Source of the DNA: Arachis hypogaea | Lineage: Eukaryota > Streptophyta > Magnoliopsida > Fabales > Fabaceae | Direction: 5' to 3' | DNA: 64,000 nucleotides | Assembly (NCBI RefSeq): GCF_003086295.3 | Contig: NC_092051.1 | Coordinates: forward strand, 9,230,810 to 9,294,809 | In this document: one piece after another, positions 61,288 through 64,000 of the stretch | Numbering within the stretch: position 1 is the stretch's first letter | Layout: each line of letters opens with the position of its first letter | Notes under the pieces: generated by a model | The model's input: the letters and a program-made list of their open reading frames with translations, nothing else | Told to the model about the DNA's origin: nothing | Databases searched by the model: none | Made by a program: the position numbers and the translations under genes

Positions 61288-61600
61288 TGTTCCGAGGTTA
61301 TTTGAAACTGGACTGATTGGACCTGAATGTGTGGTTCAAACGTTGAAAAGAGGTGGACTCCGACTGGTTTGCGTCTGTGAGCCATCTTCTGAGTTGTTTG
61401 TATGCTTGGATAGGTGGGAGGTAGTACATACAAGACACTCTGTTGCTTAAGTTAGTAAGGGGTTAAGCAGATTTAGAGTATTGGAACTTAGATTCAAGAA
61501 TTTGTGTATTAACCTCCAAAAGTACCTTATTGAAGCGATCCAGGTAATCTTTGATGCTTTTCGCTTTTCCTAACTCTCTGCTCTACATCAAGTAGTGAAA

Positions 61601-61682
61601 TGAAGGGAAGGGGGGAGGGAGATGGCGCCGGGGAGGGGAGGGGAAGGGAAGGGGGGCGAGGGGGATGGCGTCGGGGAGGGAG
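61601..61682 (+). repeat. G-rich tract with imperfect tandem duplication
   Basis: Repeated runs of three or more G (for example gatggcgccggggaggggag and gatggcgtcggggaggg) form two diverged copies of a unit about 50 bp long. On minus this lies just downstream of the LTR TATA box, in the presumed transcribed leader. It could form G-quadruplexes on the plus strand. Confidence 0.75.
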
Positions 61683-61710
61683 CAGCTCGCTGCTGTACCT
61701 AAGTGTGTCA

Positions 61711-61721
61711 GGGTATTTATA
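61711..61721 (-). promoter_or_regulatory. LTR TATA box on the minus strand
   Basis: tataaataccc on minus, followed by ctgacacac, the usual wording around the start of transcription in legume gypsy LTRs. Confidence 0.6.
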
Positions 61722-62260
61722 GGAGACGAGCCAATAACCAATCTTGAAGTAGTTCCACTTCTGATGGTGAATAACCGTCCCTTTATCTTAGGGTTGTTGG
61801 GATCTCCCTTCTAGAAGTGGTAGAGAGATTTACGGAGACAGTTATTCACTTAGATAAGTGTTAAGTGCCTACTTACATTGACCCCAACCTCTTTGAGGAT
61901 GTCGGATAGGCGGTAAAGGTCGATTTTCTAGATTGGGCCTTTTAGCTCAATTTGGGCCTGGCCTATAATTTGGGGCAGGGTATAAACAGTGTCCCTACTT
62001 GAGTCCGATCTCTTTAATAAGAGTTGGATTCGAGTGTTGATAGAGCTCGGGACTGCCTAGGTTGTTATCTTCTTCTCGAGTTGAGAAACTGACATGATTT
62101 CGATTTTGAGAAACCGACGTGATTTCAAATTATCAACCGTCGCGTTTTGTCAACCGTCGCATCCATTTAGCTTTTCGCATTTATTCGTGGAAAGCGGTTA
62201 CATTGGTAACTGCGCGCTTCTTAATGAGGGAGATAATTTTACAATTATGCCCTGATATCT

Positions 62261-62268
62261 TATAAATA
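62261..62268 (+). promoter_or_regulatory. TATA box for the plus-strand ORF next to the LTR
   Basis: tataaata is followed by a C/T-rich stretch and lies about 320 bp before the first coding segment. It suggests that this ORF has its own promoter, separate from the LTR and pointing the other way. Confidence 0.45.
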
Positions 62269-62581
62269 CCTTTCCCTCATTTCTCTTTCTTTTCTTTTCG
62301 TCTCCTCTTTGAAAACTGCCTTTCTTTGATTTTTTGCTTTCTTACTCAAAAACCTTTGATTTCCGTTCGCTGCAGCCTTCATCCGTCTGCTACTGGAACT
62401 CTTTACCTCTTTGAAAGGTTAGTTCTTTTTTGGCTTGTATCCTTCTTTGCTTCCCAATATTTTTTGCATCTGTACACTGTATGCTTGAGGGGGAGATTTA
62501 GGTTTCTTTACTGTTTATCATAGAAAACTTTAAGATTTTGTGTTTTTCTTTTACAAAAATCATTCCTGTTGTGACTGTTGA

Positions 62582-64000
62582 TTGTTTCTTTCTCTGTTTG
62601 AAAAGAACTGTTTCGAACCGGTTTTTGATGATGCCCCTTTTTCTTTATGCAACGTAGGTGTATCTCCTTACATATTTTCTATTTCTGAAATGTCTCGGAT
62701 TTCCAAAGCCTTATTGAGATGGGTAGATTCTTTCGTTCTTTCTGAACACCCTATAGTAGATGACATTTTTGTGATTGAGCTTAGGAAACACCATAGAATT
62801 TGTAGCCTTGACGCTAATGAATCCAAATATGAATTAGTGGCCCCAGACCCTGACGACCGGGCTTGCTGTGGGAGGTTTACTGATTCTGCCCCCTCCCCTC
62901 CCCCATTTTTTCTTTATGTATGACTGTCTATTTACCCGTCTAGGGGTTACCCTTCCATTTTCCGATTTTGAGATGGAGGTGTTGTCTCATTGTGGAGTAG
63001 CTCCTACCCAACTCCATACCAATTTCTGGGGTTTCCTTAGAATTTACCAGCTTGTCAGTCATGCACTCGATTTCCCGATCTCTTTAAAGACCTTTTTCTA
63101 TCTTTTCCACTTAACAAGCCTTTTAGTGCTAAGAATAAGCAACAGTGGGTTTCCTTCCGAGCTATACAAGGTCGGAAAGTTTTTTCAATTTGTTATGAGT
63201 CTTTCCATGACTTCAAATTTTTTTTTCAAAGTCCAAGCCGTCGAAGGCCATCATCCCTTTATTCTGAATGAAAATAATGAGCCCCGATTTCTACTATACT
63301 GGTTGAAACTTCCCCTGTAGAGAAGTACAGCCTGGTAGATTTGGATGAGATAAAGGAGGCTGTGGTAGATTTTTTTCGAGAGGCTTGGGGACGGGCTCCA
63401 AACCTGGATACCAAAAAATTTCTTCTTGGATCTCCGAGCTTCGTCAAGATCGAGCTAGGTAGTTTTTTATTTTTGAATTTGTAGGTAATTCTGATTACTC
63501 CAACTTATGCACTTAATCATTTTTACTTTCTTTTTTAGAGAAAATGAAAAGCAGGTCAAAGGAAGCCTACCAAAAAGTGCAAGAGGCTAAAAGGAATGCT
63601 CGTGCCCGAGCTGCTGCACAGGAGGCTGGGACCTCGGTCACTTCTTTTCCTCACAAGTCGGGCTTGGGAACTTCTTCTCAGCCAATTTTGGTAAATCTAA
63701 TTTCCACTCCTCCTCTTCCTCCTCCTGCCCCTACTCCCACAGTTATTTCCTCCTCGGAACTCGAAAAGAAAAACTGCAAGATCTCAGAAGCTGGTTCCTC
63801 TAACGTTGGGGACACCAGTTTTGACAGAGTAAAGTTTACCAGGAAGCATATTATTCCATATATCCAAATCGCCATGGATGATGCTGCTATTCGTAATCAT
63901 CTTCAGATTTTAATCCGAGGAGGAATTCGGACTGTCGGGGTCTGTACCTCTCTTCTTGATATATTGGAGAAAACCCCTTTAAGTGCTACCCAATCTTCTT
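62582..64000 (+). pseudogene. 'Putative gypsy type transposon' ORF, broken and cut by the window end
   Basis: Segments in several frames read CFEPVFDDAPFSLCNVGVSP, VIELRKHHRICSL, YDCLFTRLGVTLPFSDFEME, APTQLHTNFWGFLRIYQLV, FFKVQAVEGHHPFIL, then AWGRAPNLDTKKFLLGSPSF. This order matches the plant family known as putative gypsy type transposon (Transposase_28 type, from memory). Frame changes lie at about 62885-62910 (a C-rich run), within 63115-63220 (out of frame and back) and near 63315. A GT-AG intron (63459-63538) leads to a Lys/Ala-rich helix (KMKSRSKEAYQKVQEAKRNA) and further sequence running off the end. It lies antisense to, and just inside, the LTR at 61288-61987. Confidence 0.68.

Larger units (their letters stand above)
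61288..61987 (-). mobile_element. LTR of a reverse-oriented gypsy element (probable 3' LTR)
   Basis: Read on minus it starts tgtttataccctg and ends cctcggaaca, so its termini are TGTT...AACA. It has a TATA box (tataaataccc, plus 61711-61721) about 270 bp from the start and a G/C-rich tract after it. The partner LTR is beyond the window. Confidence 0.65.

Overview
The window looks like a plant nuclear chromosome segment, most likely from a legume and probably Arachis (peanut or a wild relative). It has AT-rich intergenic DNA, GT-AG introns, several LTR retrotransposons and many short terminal-inverted-repeat (TIR) elements. The genus is inferred from remembered repeat types, mainly LTRs carrying CG-rich acgcgtacgcgtgg clusters and MITEs ending in gggccagcaa. 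It was not tested by a search.

Repeat-rich left flank (1-16 kb). After an assembly gap comes the 3' part of a decayed Ty3/gypsy element of the Tat/Ogre type: reverse transcriptase, two RNase H domains, integrase, an antisense reading frame with a plant-mobile-domain-like region, and a 3' LTR. It is followed by a hAT-like element with an 8-bp target duplication, several MITEs, a 1.7-kb foldback element built from short hairpins, a 568-bp TIR element with a 10-bp duplication, and a tRNA-derived SINE with a 16-bp duplication.

First gene block (16-24.4 kb). XCT (XAP5/FAM50 family, 12 coding exons, 335 aa) on the plus strand converges with a MORN-repeat phosphatidylinositol-4-phosphate 5-kinase gene (8 coding exons, 775 aa) on the minus strand. 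The kinase leader carries two very short upstream ORFs.

Nested transposon block (24.8-36.5 kb). A 10.8-kb SIRE-type Ty1/copia element lies on the minus strand with nearly identical 1.88-kb LTRs and a TGAAC duplication. It is inserted inside an older TIR element. It carries an extra ORF after pol.

Second gene block (36.9-39.1 kb). A small four-exon gene on the minus strand encodes a 165-aa EF-hand-family-like protein with a hydrophobic C-terminus. None of its exons stands out as a long ORF. Its first intron holds a MITE with a 9-bp duplication.

Gypsy block (40.6-51.8 kb). This is a complete but inactivated Tekay/Del-type chromovirus with 3.2-kb LTRs and an AATAA duplication. It has many stop codons and a stop inside the chromodomain.

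Third gene block (53.7-58.5 kb). An AVT1-type amino-acid transporter gene (12 coding exons, 524 aa) has 20-bp and 24-bp micro-exons and one intron with U12-type (minor spliceosome) signals. Its introns hold three young-looking insertions.

Right edge (61.3-64 kb). A reverse-oriented 700-bp LTR is followed by a broken ORF of the 'putative gypsy type transposon' family. The arrangement mirrors the left end: a Tat-type element with an antisense ORF beside its 3' LTR.

The three genes are unrelated household-type genes and show no joint pathway. I saw no defence-like or operon-like system. The most interesting material is the extra and antisense ORFs in the retrotransposons, the minor-class intron, the upstream ORFs, the modular foldback element and the nested insertions.
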